A stretch of DNA of 64,000 bases from Wolfiporia cocos. Taxonomy: Eukaryota; Basidiomycota; Agaricomycetes; Polyporales; Phaeolaceae. A program made the translations under genes and the position numbers. Below are positions 10,189 to 20,274 of the stretch, piece by piece. The DNA lies in the NCBI GenBank assembly GCA_029448655.1, contig JACCLO010000005.1, forward strand, positions 62,001 through 126,000, given 5' to 3'. The notes beneath the pieces are model-generated. The model was not told the origin of the DNA, did not search any database, and was given only the letters and a program-made list of their open reading frames with translations. How positions within the stretch are numbered: position 1 is the first letter of the stretch; each line of letters starts with the position of its first letter.

Positions 10189-11657
10189 ATGGGACCAAAG
10201 GGGCGCGTTATTATCCCCAAGGAGAAGGTGGTACATGTTGTGCGGAAGGAGCGACGCAACTTTCATGGAATAACTTATATTCCTATTCCAAAAGAACGGA
10301 ACAGGCCACCTGAAGGCCCAAGGAACTCCTCTCCATCAAAGTCACCTGGCAAGGTCGGCAGCAATGTTGTTGAGGATTGTGGAGGAGGAATGGACTTTCT
10401 GCCTGTCTCGGAGAGTGTGCGGAGACAACAGTGTAAGGTGCGGTATCCACTATGTTGAGGTGGAGGAAGTTGCAGCCATGGAGGTCGCGGTCGCGGTGGT
10501 CGCGGTCGCGGTGGTCGTGGTGGTCGCGGCGGTCGCGATGGTCACAGTTGTAGAGGTCGCAGAGGTTGCGGTCATGACAGCATCCATTATTCAGGCTGTA
10601 ATTAATGTTTGGAATCATTTTAGACTCAGAATGATTTCCTACGGGATTGGCTGCCCCATCGGGATGCATACCTGGCTATACTACTCGACTCTGATGCTCC
10701 ACCAGACCCAAGGATATGCTCAAAGTGTGGCACACGGCAGGGCGATTGGCAATGTCTAGAATGCTTTGGTCGACCGGTGACATGCATCGACTGCTGTCAG
10801 CTAGTGCATCTGCAGCATCCGTTCCATCAAGTCCAAAAGTGGGGCGGTCGCTTTTTTGTTCGCTCCTCACTACACGAGGTTGGGATCAAGCTTGAGCTGG
10901 GGCATGCTGGAAGGCGGTGTCCATATCACATTTCTGGTGAAACTCTGATGGAAATGGAGAAGGAGGGGGAGGAGGACGACGACGACGACGACGACCAGGG
11001 GGCTGAGGCGGAGAGGGAGGAGTACACCTTGCGCACAGAATCAAGCCCATTCCGAGGCACCGGTCGGAACGGCAGCATGTTGACGGTCGTGGATATGACG
11101 GGCATTCACCATCTGGATGTCAACTGGTGTGGATGTGAAAACTGCCCACCACGTGACCAGCAGCTGCTTGCAATGGGACTGTATCCGGCGAGTACACTGC
11201 AGCCACAGACCGCCTTCACATTCCGGGTGCTTGATGACTATCTATTGACGAACAAAGAATGCAAGACGTCTGCCATGAGCTACTACAGCCGGCTCCGTTG
11301 GGTGACGGACAATGCTTTCCCACAGCGGGTACCGGTACATAAATCAAATAATACCAGCATTCTAGGTGGAGATGACAATTGGATTACAGGATAGGTACCG
11401 GGAGCTGCTGAGGGTATCACGACAGTGGAGGAATCTAAAGTACCGGAAGTGGCATGGATTTGGACATGACCTTGGACGGAAGGTTGGCTCGGGAGATCTG
11501 GCAATCTTCTGTGCAGCCTGTCCACAGCCTGGGGTCAATCTACAAGATGAATGGGAGCAGGATACAGACCAGTGCGTAACCCCTATTTTTGAAGGCCAAA
11601 CCTCTGAGGTGCTCCAGATGGAAGTACAGCAGAAGCATGGTGATGGACGGTAACTTT
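10189..11657 (+). pseudogene. Truncated KDZ-type transposase, CxC2 domain
   Basis: The putative start at 10189 (MGPKGRVIIPKEK) leads into an Arg/Gly-rich segment (about 10480-10560) and then the hallmark cysteine cluster. This runs CSKCGTRQGDWQCLECF, VTCIDCCQLVHLQHPFHQV, LGHAGRRCPY, WCGCENCPP, QQLLAMGLYPASTLQPQTAF, SYYSRLRWVTDNAFP and GDLAIFCAACPQPGVNL. This order is typical of CxC2, the N-terminal domain of Kyakuja/Dileera/Zisupton transposases expanded in mushroom fungi. A 61-nt intron fits 11329-11389. An acidic run (about 10970-11000) separates two parts. The catalytic domain is missing because the sequence stops at the LTR-like segment at 11658. The 5' exon structure before about 10640 is uncertain. 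Confidence 0.75.
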
Positions 11658-12213
11658 TGTCACAGACTTACGTCTGTGCTACCCCTGGGCTCAGGGGGAA
11701 CCATACTCGACGTCAGTCGAGCCTACAAGACACCGCACCAGCGCTGAACGTAGAGGCGCATGGGATGACTGCACATTCCCTGACGTGCGTCGAGATAGCG
11801 GCGGCGGCTCACAGACAAGAACGCAGAGATGTGGGCCCCGGGCCAGCAGGCATCACAGCAATAGTAAGAAAGAGGTTATTACACCTATTGACGAGAATCT
11901 GAAGGATGGGGAGTAAGCCCCATCCGCTGCTACCTATATACATGTGGTGACAGTAGAACTAGTCGCCCTAAAGTACAGGTCTGTGCGCATGTAACTAAGA
12001 GTGACTGTGATGTTATACTACATGTAACGAGGAGGTGACCTATCACGTGGCATACCTGGCACGCGCGCTGCCTGACGAGCGCTCGCCTACTAAGTCAGAT
12101 GATCTGTAGAGGTATCTAGGGCGCGACTGAAAGGTAACTAAGAGGAGAGGAGCGCGCGCGCGTGCAGCGGCGCCCATACCATACTAGCGAGGGATGAGGG
12201 TACCCCCCAAGGG
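11658..12213 (-). repeat. LTR fragment, minus orientation
   Basis: It starts with the inverted ends TGTCACAGACTTACGTCTGTG and contains a minus-strand TATA (CTATATACATG on plus, about 11934-11945). It aligns block by block with the solo LTR at 59341-59860, for instance CCCTAAAGT and GGTCTGTGC. The right end is not a clean GTGACA, and no target duplication of the left flank ACTTT is visible, so it is truncated or diverged where the minisatellite begins. It lies directly against the KDZ fragment. It might be the 3' LTR of element C, but that is not shown. Confidence 0.55.
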
Positions 12214-12630
12214 GTGAACCGTGTCACTGGTGGGCCCACCCGCAGCTGTCACAACCATCAAGTTGTGGCAGTCATGGGCCCACCCATGACCATCATAATT
12301 GTCTGGTCATGGCAGTCATGGGCCGACCCACAACTGTCACAACTGTCAGGTTGTGGCAGTCATGGGCCCACCTGTGACTGTCATAACCGTCTGGTCGCGG
12401 AAGTTGTGGGCCGACCCGTGACCGTCGCTACCGTCCGGTCATGGCAGTGGTGGGCCCACCCACAACCGTCACAACCGTCAAGTTGTAGGCCGACCCATGA
12501 CCGTCACAACTTTCTGATTGCAGCATTTGTGGGCCCACTCGCAACCATCATAATCGTCTGGTCACGGCAGTGGTGGGCCCATCCGCGACCGTCACTACCA
12601 TCTGGTCACAGAAGACATGGGCCCACCTGA
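12214..12630. repeat. 44-bp minisatellite, locus 2
   Basis: GGGCC(C/G)ACC recurs at 12232, 12276, 12320, 12364, 12408 and 12452, then after a 9-bp contraction at 12487, 12531, 12575 and 12619. The period is 44 bp, as at 1-735. The unit has diverged (GGGCCCACC alternating with GGGCCGACC) but keeps the same layout. The array lies between an LTR fragment and the broken RNase H end of element C. It appears within or beside other mobile DNA. Confidence 0.92.
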
Positions 12631-12728
12631 CAGTAGGCCTAACGGTTAGGGCATGGGCCGACAACCGGCTGACCTGAACCGTTAGGGGTTGGTACAAGCC
12701 GGTTGACCTGAACCGTCATCTACTGTCA
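12628..12728. repeat. Short inverted-repeat segment TGACAGTAG...CTACTGTCA
   Basis: A segment of about 100 bp is bounded by TGACAGTAG and CTACTGTCA, with internal repeats of CCGGTTGACCTGAACCGT type. Its right end coincides with the point where the RNase H frame of element C is lost. The window also opens with GACAGTAG in front of minisatellite locus 1. It may be the terminal inverted repeat of a larger element that carries the minisatellite. Confidence 0.4.
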
Positions 12729-14758
12729 CTGAAAGGTGTGGTGTCGCCACTCCTCTAAAGCCCTGATTACAGCCAACATTTCCTTGTCGTAGATCTCATA
12801 GTTCCTTTCCGGGGCACTTAGCAACTTGCTATAGTAGGCCACGGGGTGGAATTTCTTATCCTTTGGATCTAACTGAGATAGGACTGCTCCGGTTGCAAAG
12901 TTGGAAGCATCCATTTCTACATGGAATGGCTGGTTGTGTGACGGAATTCAAAGCACAGGTGCTTTGGTAAATGCTTCCTTTAGGGTTTGGAAGGCATTTT
13001 CCTGCTCGGCATCCCAATGCCAAGCTTCTGAATTTTTCGTCAGGGTGGTGAGTGGTTTGGCTATTTTGGAGAAACCCTCAATGAATCGCCTGTAGAATTT
13101 GGCAAATCCAAGGAAGGCTTGAACCTCCTTGACCTTGGTAGGTCGAGGCCAATCCTGAACTCCGGCGTACTTCTTCGGATCCATCCTAATTTTACCGTCA
13201 AAAATGATCATTCCTAGGTATTCGATGGACGACTGTTCGAAGAAGCACTTTTCAGGCTTTGCATACAAGTCCGAGTCCTTTAGGGTCTGAAGTACCCCTT
13301 TGGTAAGTCGCTGATGTTCCTTCATATCGTTCCCGAAAATCAAGATGTCGTCTAAATATACAACCACCTTGCCGGTACAGATAAAGGGTGTGAGGATAGA
13401 GTTCATCATCGCTTGGAACGTTGCGGGGGCATTGCAGAAACTGAAATACATTACCGTTGCCTCGTATAGTCCACGGTGTGTGATAAACGCCGTCTTCCAT
13501 TCATCACCTTCCTTGATGTGGACATTGTTATATCCCCATCTAAGGTCAATTTTGGTGACGATGGTCACATGGGACAATTGATCAATTAGGTCACCAATCC
13601 GAGGTATTGGGTAACGGTTTTTTACGGTTATTTTGTTTAGCCTCCTGTAGTCGACAACCATCCACAGTCCACCGTCCTTTTTGTGGACAAAGAATACTGG
13701 GGATGCCATTGGACTTTCAGACAGTTGAATGTAACCCTTCCGTAATTCTGTGTCTATCCACTCATCCAAGCTGTTACGCTCTTGGGGAGACATTTTGTAA
13801 GGTTATACCGGGGGTGGAAGTTGCGTGTCCGATTCCAGCACTATGGCATGGTCCCAGGGCTTCCGTTCCGGCATCCTCTCTGATGCTTTCTGTGAGAACA
13901 TGGTTGGCCCATACTCTTGGTATTGTTCGGGCACTAATGATCACCATTTTTATAGGTCAATCAGTTCTGGTTCATCACCGTCATCTGCTTCTTCGAAGTC
14001 TGTTTCAAGTACTTTGGCTACCAGCTGTGTCAGCAGGTTTATTTCCTCGTCGTCAAGGGTTTCCACCCAGGTGATCAGAGGGTTTTTGGGGTCCTCCTCT
14101 CCTATTATGTCCACAGGAGTGTCCCATATCGAATTGACTTCGATGATTTCCTTTTCGGGGAGTTCAACTGATTCCTCCCACGAAGGGCAGATACCCTTTT
14201 TTCTAGACCTTTCTTGGTCATGCGAGCAGCAGCTATACTCCATTTCCCCTTTTTTCCAATTGAAAGATGGGTTGTGGAGTCTCAACCAGTCATAGCCCAG
14301 GATCAGATCGGGTTCCAGTGTCATTACTGTGAGACCGATTTTCTCCTTATGGGTGCCATGTTGCATGAAAGCTTTTACTGGTTGAGTTAAGTGGCCTGCG
14401 ACATTTTCTGTTCCGTCTGCGTTTGAGACCGCAATCGGGGACACCAGTTTGTCAGTGACCAGCTTATGCTTATCGACCAATCTATGACTGAAATAGTTGT
14501 GCTGCTGTCGATTAAGGCTAGAGCCTGCACTTTTTGCCCATATACCCAGAGTGTTACCTCAACACGAAAAGATCGTGCAAAGTTGCGCGCATCGTTGCCA
14601 AAAATATGATACATTGACTCGATTACACTCTTTACAGCGGGTACGGGACCAAAATTACACAGGAGCACAAGTGGGCAGGTCATCACATGTGCTCGCTGGG
14701 AAAACCCAATGGATATCCACCGTGGATTCTGAGGGCTGTTGCAGAGTCGGCTATCCAC
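12726..14758 (-). pseudogene. Element C pol: protease, RT, start of RNase H
   Basis: Four frame fragments. Protease lies at 14758-13950, where the active-site triplet of A (DTG) is replaced by DSS in LIDSSTTISVID; downstream LEPDLILGYDWL is kept. Reverse transcriptase at 13793-12948 is well preserved, with ASPVFFVHKKDGGLWMVVDY, LRWGYNNVHIKEGDEWKTAF, VVYLDDILIF and LGFAKFYRRFI. RNase H begins at 12914 (MDASNFATGAVLSQLDPKD) and ends after EEWRHHTFQ. Frameshifts and a TAA precede the RT fragment. It resembles D more than A at several positions (VLSQLDPKD). The rest of pol has been deleted or replaced by the minisatellite-bearing segment. Confidence 0.85.
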
Positions 14759-16308
14759 TGTCGAAGCCAGGGCAATTTGACCCTGATGGAATCACCCGAC
14801 GGTGTGGGTGCAGACTGACTGGAACCAGCCGGTGGGGTCTGAATGGAACTGGTGCTTTCAGCCAATTGCACCGAACTGCTTTTCTCCTCTTCGCTGATGC
14901 GCGTAGTGGGAGCTAGAGGTACCACCTCTTCCAGAACGTGAGGTACAGTTGCCGAGAGAGTCCCTACGGTGGCTTTGGGGGACTCGTCTTCATCGTCAGT
15001 CACCAGCTTCTGGGTGCTGACAACTCGGACCTTGTACTTCTTTTTTGGGTCCAATTTCTTCTGGCCCAACTGTTGCATTCCACTTGACAAGCCTGTCGGC
15101 TTCGTCGTTCTGCTTCCACTAGTGGCCGGCTTGGTGGTTTTCCAGTTTTTGTTGTCAGGACAGTCTTTCCACTGGTGTTGACCAGGGTGCTTCTGACAGT
15201 CCGACTTGTTGTTCAAGGTACCGGTTTCCACCTTGCCCTTGCATTTGTCATCAGCCTTGGCAGGCTTCGACGAAGCTTTTTCGGAGGTCTTGGCAGACCC
15301 CGACGACTCCTTCTTTTTGTCCTCCTCAAAGATCTTGCCTTTGAGCTTATCTGGGTATTGCCTCTTGTAGAGGTCGATTGCCATATCCAAATGAATTTCC
15401 CAGTTGGTTGGCATGGTGAAGTTGGGGACCGATTCCAATGTCGCGAGTGTTTCACATACCTTTTCTGGGAGAATTCGTTTGATGTGACTGAGCAATGTCT
15501 TGTTGTCAGTCTCAGCCAGGTGGGCGAGAGTCCTGAGTTTCTGGGCCCAGTTGAAGAAGTCCTTGCAGATCTTCTCCTTCCCCTCGTCACCGAAGTACCC
15601 TTCAATCTCTTTCTCGGTGATTTCCTTGTCGGTCTTTTTCCCGTACACCTTCTCAATGGTTTCCGAGAAGGTGGCCCACGTGTGACCCAAGGTGTGTCTG
15701 GCGGTGATTTTGTCTACCACCGGGGACATGTATTGGTACGCTTTGCCCATTAGCCAAAGCAGGGTGCTGCGAACCTTGTCCTCCTCCACCGTGACTTTTG
15801 TGTCGGTGAAGTACATCCCCATCTTTTGGATCCACTCCTTTGAGGAGATGGAATCCTTGGGTCCTGAGAACTTCAGGGGTTCCATGACCTTTTGTGGAAG
15901 AGTGAATGTGGTGGCGCCTGCTGCTGGTGTGGCAGGTGCCGGCTGATTTTTTAGGGCGTTCAGCTCCACCTCAAGTTGGTCAATGTGATTAATTAGTGCC
16001 ATGACCTCGGCACCGCTGGACCCTCTGGCTGTAGCTGCCGGGTGCTTTTCAAGAGTGGTGATTCTTTTCTCGATTCACTCGAATCGAGTTTCCATTAGGG
16101 TGTCCAGACTCTGCCTTAGACCCTCTGCTTCCTCCAGGGCTTTGATACGATTTTGAAGCACCTGATTGTGGCTCCAGATCTGGTTGGTCTTGTTCCAGAC
16201 CGTTTCCATGTCCAAATCTACACTGCTTTTGTAAGCCACGAGGTTGCTGTACAGATGGTTCCAGGCCGAGTACAGTGTCTCCCTGTAGGTGTTCTTGGCC
16301 ACCTCCAT
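14683..16308 (-). pseudogene. Element C Gag, interrupted by one stop
   Basis: The Gag reading frame begins at 16308 (MEVAKNTYRETLYSAWNHLY), has an in-frame TGA at 16075-16077, and continues to 14683. The N-terminus is coiled-coil-like; a capsid region includes WIQKMGMYF, YGKKTDKEITEKEIEGYFGD and FNWAQKLRTLAHL. These match the Gag of A (WVEKMGLYF, YGKMTDKEIAKKEIRGYYG, FNYCERFRTLGRL). The usual CX2CX4HX4C knuckle is replaced by CQKHPGQHQWKDC, a C-H-H-C arrangement. Gag starts 3 nt after the ORF2 stop. The stop fits a CGA to TGA change. Confidence 0.8.
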
Positions 16309-16311
16309 TAC

Positions 16312-16953
16312 TTAGTGTGGGGGGTTTTCCTCTAGGGTCCAGTGAAGCCGGCCCTGTAGCTCATTTTCTGAGCATGCAGGTTGCTTGATGATTTCAAGCA
16401 TGCCTCTTTCGAACGTGGGGAGGAGGTCTGGGAGTGTCCCGAAGAGGGGCTCCCTGGTTACCGTTTCCTCTGAGCATGATGGGCTGCAATCGGGGATACA
16501 GATGAAATGTGGTTCCCTAGGGGCGTTGGGCGGCACGGGCCCGGATTCTTCCTGGGAGTACCAGTGGACATCACTGTACAGGATGATGAGGTCGGACAGC
16601 AGAATTTTCTGTGTGTATCTGTCCCACCCGTACCAAGAGATGTGGTTGTGGGTGCTATCCTCGCCATAGTACTTGATGTACACCCAGTGGTTTATGTTTA
16701 GGAACGGGTGCACGTGTGCCAGAATTGAGTTGAAGGAGGTTACACTCCCCCTAACTCTGATGCCGAATACGACGCGCAGGTAGTCCATCAAGCAGGTTTT
16801 CTCTCTGGGCCACGCGTGCTTGCCGATGGCGGGGCGGTAGGCTGTAGCCACCTTGTGGGTGTTGTACAAAGCACCTTGGACGATTGTGTAGGACACCATT
16901 GCTGTGGTTGTTTCGTCAGCTTGAGTTATTTTCTTCCTTAAACAATAATTCAA
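16312..16953 (-). CDS. Element C ORF2, unknown function
   Basis: An intact 213-aa frame between ORF1 and gag, ending 3 nt before the gag start. It has an aromatic-rich centre (INHWVYIKYYGEDSTHNHIS, WYGWDRYTQKILLSDLIILY) and an acidic, Pro-rich C-terminus. There is no signal peptide, zinc knuckle or known enzyme motif. Elements A and B have only about 140 nt between ORF1 and gag, so this gene is specific to the C lineage. It stays open although its neighbours are broken, which may be chance. An origin by capture of a host gene is possible but unsupported. Confidence 0.5.
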   Translation of the reverse strand: MNYCLRKKITQADETTTAMVSYTIVQGALYNTHKVATAYRPAIGKHAWPREKTCLMDYLRVVFGIRVRGSVTSFNSILAHVHPFLNINHWVYIKYYGEDSTHNHISWYGWDRYTQKILLSDLIILYSDVHWYSQEESGPVPPNAPREPHFICIPDCSPSCSEETVTREPLFGTLPDLLPTFERGMLEIIKQPACSENELQGRLHWTLEENPPH

Positions 16954-17037
16954 GAAAAAGTGCCTTTTCAGGACTCAAATGCCTTTTCAGGACTTTCAGT
17001 CAATGCCATGCACCAAAAAATATGCCTTATCTATCTA

Positions 17038-17853
17038 CTACAACTGGGGTTTGCCAAGGTCGAAGTTGAGACCACTATGTACTAAGTGAGTCTTTAAGTA
17101 CATAATGTGCTGTTTGATGTCCAGGTCTCCAAAAATGTGCTGCACCCTCCTGAGATACTGTTCGAGGTGGCACAGATCTTCATTCTTCATGGAGTCCTGT
17201 CAGACTTGCTGCTCCAGGTGTGTGGAGAGATTGTCGAAGTCGCTGATGAGTATGGTGAATTTGGCGATTATAGGCGCCGTTGTTGTTGCATCGGGGGCCT
17301 TCCACAGTCTGTCGAGGAAGGGGTGGGCGGCGGACATCTGTCTGTCAACGTCCAGGTACCAGTCCCACTTCTTCTCCGTGCAGTGGACATCTCGGGGATT
17401 CAGAATTCCCCACTTTTCGACCCACTCCACCGGCAACCGCAACTCCTCCACTCTTTCCATCAACAATTTCTTTGGGGGCTCAATCCGCTCCTGAAGACTC
17501 CTCACCATTCTTTCATCCTCTACCCTCTTCCTGGCTGCCACAGTGATTAGCTGATCCAGAGATTGTTTCTGGATCCAGGCTTCGAGCTTCTCCTTCTGTC
17601 GGAAAAGCTTGTCGAGCTTCTTTCTTCTGATGTCGGCGAGGGTGGCTTCGTGATTGACCCTTCGGATCTCCTCCGGGTCTGCTGGCTTCTTGTAGAAGAC
17701 ATTTTTGCCCTTTCGGGACTTTCCGTGCTTAGGGGCGATTGCATCGGTGATACGATCTTCGAGCAATTTAGAGGAGGCAATGTGCCATTCCTCACACTCG
17801 CCTGTGGTGGCGTTTCTCGGGGTAACCGTGAAACGTGGTGCTTTCAGCATCAC
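17038..17853 (-). pseudogene. Element C ORF1, accessory protein upstream of gag
   Basis: The frame runs 17853 to 17200, stops at TGA (17200-17202), and continues in frame to 17038. The N-terminus (FTVTPRNATTGECEEWHIA) parallels A's YTLPVKEDYTGKLHLWEIP. A charged helical segment (ATLADIRRKKLDKLFRQKEK) parallels A's LRELNKLKLARDKLNKRIAA. The C-terminus (MKNEDLCHLEQYLRRVQHIF, then LVHSGLNFDLG) parallels ITNRDWRIMKKYCKQLGNIS and ALQITFAFG. I therefore consider it homologous to ORF1 of A and B. Function unknown; the helical content suggests an RNA- or Gag-binding structural protein. Confidence 0.6.
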
Positions 17854-18551
17854 TACATAACAAAAAGTCTAAGTAAGCTATTCTAGTGGAATTCACGTAG
17901 TCTTCTATTGGGGCTTATCATCACATCTTGATGTGTCGTGTGCTTATCCTCCGGCATCAATGGGCACTCCGCCCTCAACTGGAGTTAGTGTTGGTGACTG
18001 GATTGTGTCTCTCTCATGCTGCCAGGTGGGGGATACAGCCAGTCGTCTTCCCTTGATGCCGGGGAATGCAGGATTTGGGGTATTACACCCCGCATGTGCC
18101 CACGCCTCACTCCAGTTAGAGGGCTGCCAGTGTTAAAGCCTATCGACAGGTCAACTGGACCAGTGGCTAGCCACGGCCAGAACTCTATTGTTCTGAAGCC
18201 TATCGGCATCGGCTCTGGGCAGGGCAACCCATGCCCACCCTTCCAACTCTAAATAGAGTGGCCCCTGTATGCCTGGGGATAGGCTAGAAGGTTGTCTCCG
18301 GCCCGGTCAAGAGGTCACACCATTGCCATTGATTCCCAACTCTTGGGAAGGCCCTTGGCAGGCACCTCCCCAATCCGCTTAGGCCTGCAGTCCGGCCATT
18401 TGCCCGAAGGCAGTATTGCCCCAGAGCCCACTAAGGAAACCCTGCCATCAAAGATGAGCGGGGGTGCACAGACAGTGACAAAAACCCCTAAGAAGAAAAG
18501 ATCCCAGACCCCCATAGGGGGTGGGGGTGAAAGTGAGTTCTATTCATATAA
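17854..18551 (-). other. Element C leader, noncoding
   Basis: No credible gene. Like the other leaders it is rich in G/C blocks and small inverted repeats. Near 18551 the minus strand reads TATGAATAGAACTC followed by a C-rich run, resembling the start of the other internal regions (TAATAATAGAACTTCC in the non-autonomous element). Element A inserted here with TSD CACAA. Confidence 0.5.
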
Positions 18552-18556
18552 CACAA

Positions 18557-19253
18557 TGTCACAGATTTGGGACATGCCACTATTTTTCCCGTATTTTTAC
18601 CTATTTATCTGGTATTTCTACGACCTTGTAGACATTTACGCTGCTAAGCGCCCGTCTACACGTACACACAACCAAACAACACGTACACAACGCGGTATAC
18701 GTCCACCTGTCATAACAACACGTACATAACACGTTTGTACGCGTCAATGACTCAGCGGACTAACCTCCGGTGTCACGCGCTGTATTCATATCCCGTTATC
18801 GGGCTATGTCACTACAATTGGATAAGCGGCCCGCTCGTTATCACATGCCAATGCCCTTAGTATTACTCATATCCCGATACCGGTATATAGTTATCGCGTG
18901 CATGGCTTACTAACGTAGCAACGCCACTTCCACAACATGGACCTACGGTCCTAACAACGTTTCTTACTGGTGCGGCCATTACCGGCGCACATGGTCTACT
19001 GTAGTTTACGACTTAGCTGTATTAGTTATGTCTGCGCACAGACCGTCTTCATGTTTGGCTCCCTTACTGGTAACCAAACAATGCATGTATATAAGTAGGG
19101 CTATCGCTACGATAAGCCTTAGATTTGTTCTCTGCATTCGCACAGTTACATACCATCTCTGCTTGCGCCCACTAGCCTCCTCACCAACCTTCTGCAACTC
19201 CTTCAAGTCGCCTATAAGGTTATAGTGTGAGTCCCACAGTCTAGTCTGTGTCA
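18557..19253 (+). repeat. 5' LTR of element A
   Basis: 697 bp, TGTCACAGATT...CTGTGTCA, no difference seen from 37867-38563. TATA at 19088-19094. Confidence 0.96.
19088..19131 (+). promoter_or_regulatory. Element A TATA box and self-primer
   Basis: TATATAA at 19088-19094 and AGATTTGTTCT at 19121-19131, the same 33-nt spacing as in the non-autonomous element. The 11-mer is exactly complementary to 19256-19266. The same pair in B is at 28047-28057 and 28182-28192. Confidence 0.82.
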
Positions 19254-20274
19254 TAAGAACAAATCTCCCCCCTACCCCCGCCCTTGCGCTTGCGCTTGGG
19301 TCTGGGTTTCTATCCTACAGGGGCTATTACTTGTTGCTGCGCACATCCCTTTCTGCCTGACAAGGCGATTGGGGTGATAGTTGAGATCTGGGGGATACAT
19401 CGCCATCCTCGGCAGAGGATTGGCAACCAGGGAAGCCACACCGCCTTTTTAGGCAGGAGGCCTACCTAACCCGGACTCCAGGGTCAAGGAGACATGGTCC
19501 TCGCTGACAAGCTTGGACTATGCGCGGTTAAGACCCGCCTGTGGAGAAAAGGGGACGGTCTGCCTGTGTGCGCCCAACCCCCTGTCATGGCAAGCGTTGT
19601 TCAGGGCCCCATCACTATCCACAGGGTCATCATTATGATGGCATGGGAATTTTCCAAAGCCGCCTCCCAGGCGTAAGGGACCTGCTTTGAACCCGTTATG
19701 GGAAAAGCAGTGAGGGGGGTGACGTAAAAAATCACCCTGCCATAGGTCACTCGCGGTAGCCAATAGCATAAGTCCTCCGGGCAGCTCGGCGTGCGAGCAT
19801 GGGTCAAACGGGTTTGGGGCCCCATTGGAAGAGAAGCGCGTGGCCCACTCCTTCGGGATGTGGAGCGCTGCTGTCTCGCGATCTTAGATCGACAGTGGTT
19901 TTTTAGCCCTGATGTGACACCCATGTGGCTACAGACGGCAACCTCATTGTTGAAGCATGGACAGGCTAAGGGATGTAAAATCCCAGCCACTTTCCGGCAT
20001 TGTCCCTCCGGGGCGGTGTCGTGTATCCGATTCCCAATCATCTGACCCAGGAACCGGCCTGGCAGTCAGCAACTCTACCCCTGGAGTCGGCGCCTCTGAC
20101 CGTTAGGGTCATGCGAATATCCGCGCCGTCTCGGCACAGGGTTTGCGCGCAACATAAGAGTAATTATGCCCCGTAGTACACCTTCTTTGCTCCTGAAAAG
20201 GAGTCCACTACCCTACCTTACATAATCCCTTTCATTCCTGTTCTTGGACGTATCACTGGGAAACTTCGTTTCTC
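19254..20274 (+). other. Element A structured leader
   Basis: A noncoding leader of about 1 kb between LTR and ORF1. Block 19545-19613 is nearly identical to 3053-3121 of the non-autonomous element. Hairpins include 19355-19366 (GCC-TGACAA-GGC), 19683-19709 (TGCTTT..CCC/GGG..AAAGCA) and CGATC-TTA-GATCG near 19880. Upstream ATGs are present, so ORF1 may need reinitiation or internal entry. The corresponding region of B (28180-29200) differs at only a few sites. Confidence 0.65.
19256..19266 (+). other. Element A primer-binding site, self-complementary
   Basis: AGAACAAATCT begins 2 nt (TA) after the LTR and pairs with 19121-19131 over exactly 11 nt. This is the Tf1-type geometry, in which the first 11 nt of the transcript prime minus-strand synthesis. 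Confidence 0.82.

Larger units (their letters stand above)
12729..18551 (-). mobile_element. Element C: degenerate Ty3/gypsy retrotransposon
   Basis: Read on the minus strand the order is leader (18551-17854), ORF1, ORF2, gag and pol, with pol cut off in RNase H at about 12729. Integrase, chromodomain and dUTPase are absent. Gag, protease and ORF1 contain stops or lost motifs, so it is dead. The 5' side is interrupted by element A at 18551/18557, very close to where a primer-binding site (TGAATAGAACT on the minus strand) would be. I could not identify its 5' LTR to the right of A. Confidence 0.85.

Noticed and set aside
11658..18551. Treating 11658-12213 as the 3' LTR of element C
   Set aside because: Orientation and order fit, but no polypurine tract or TGTCAC start is found at its right end, and no matching 5' LTR was seen beyond element A.
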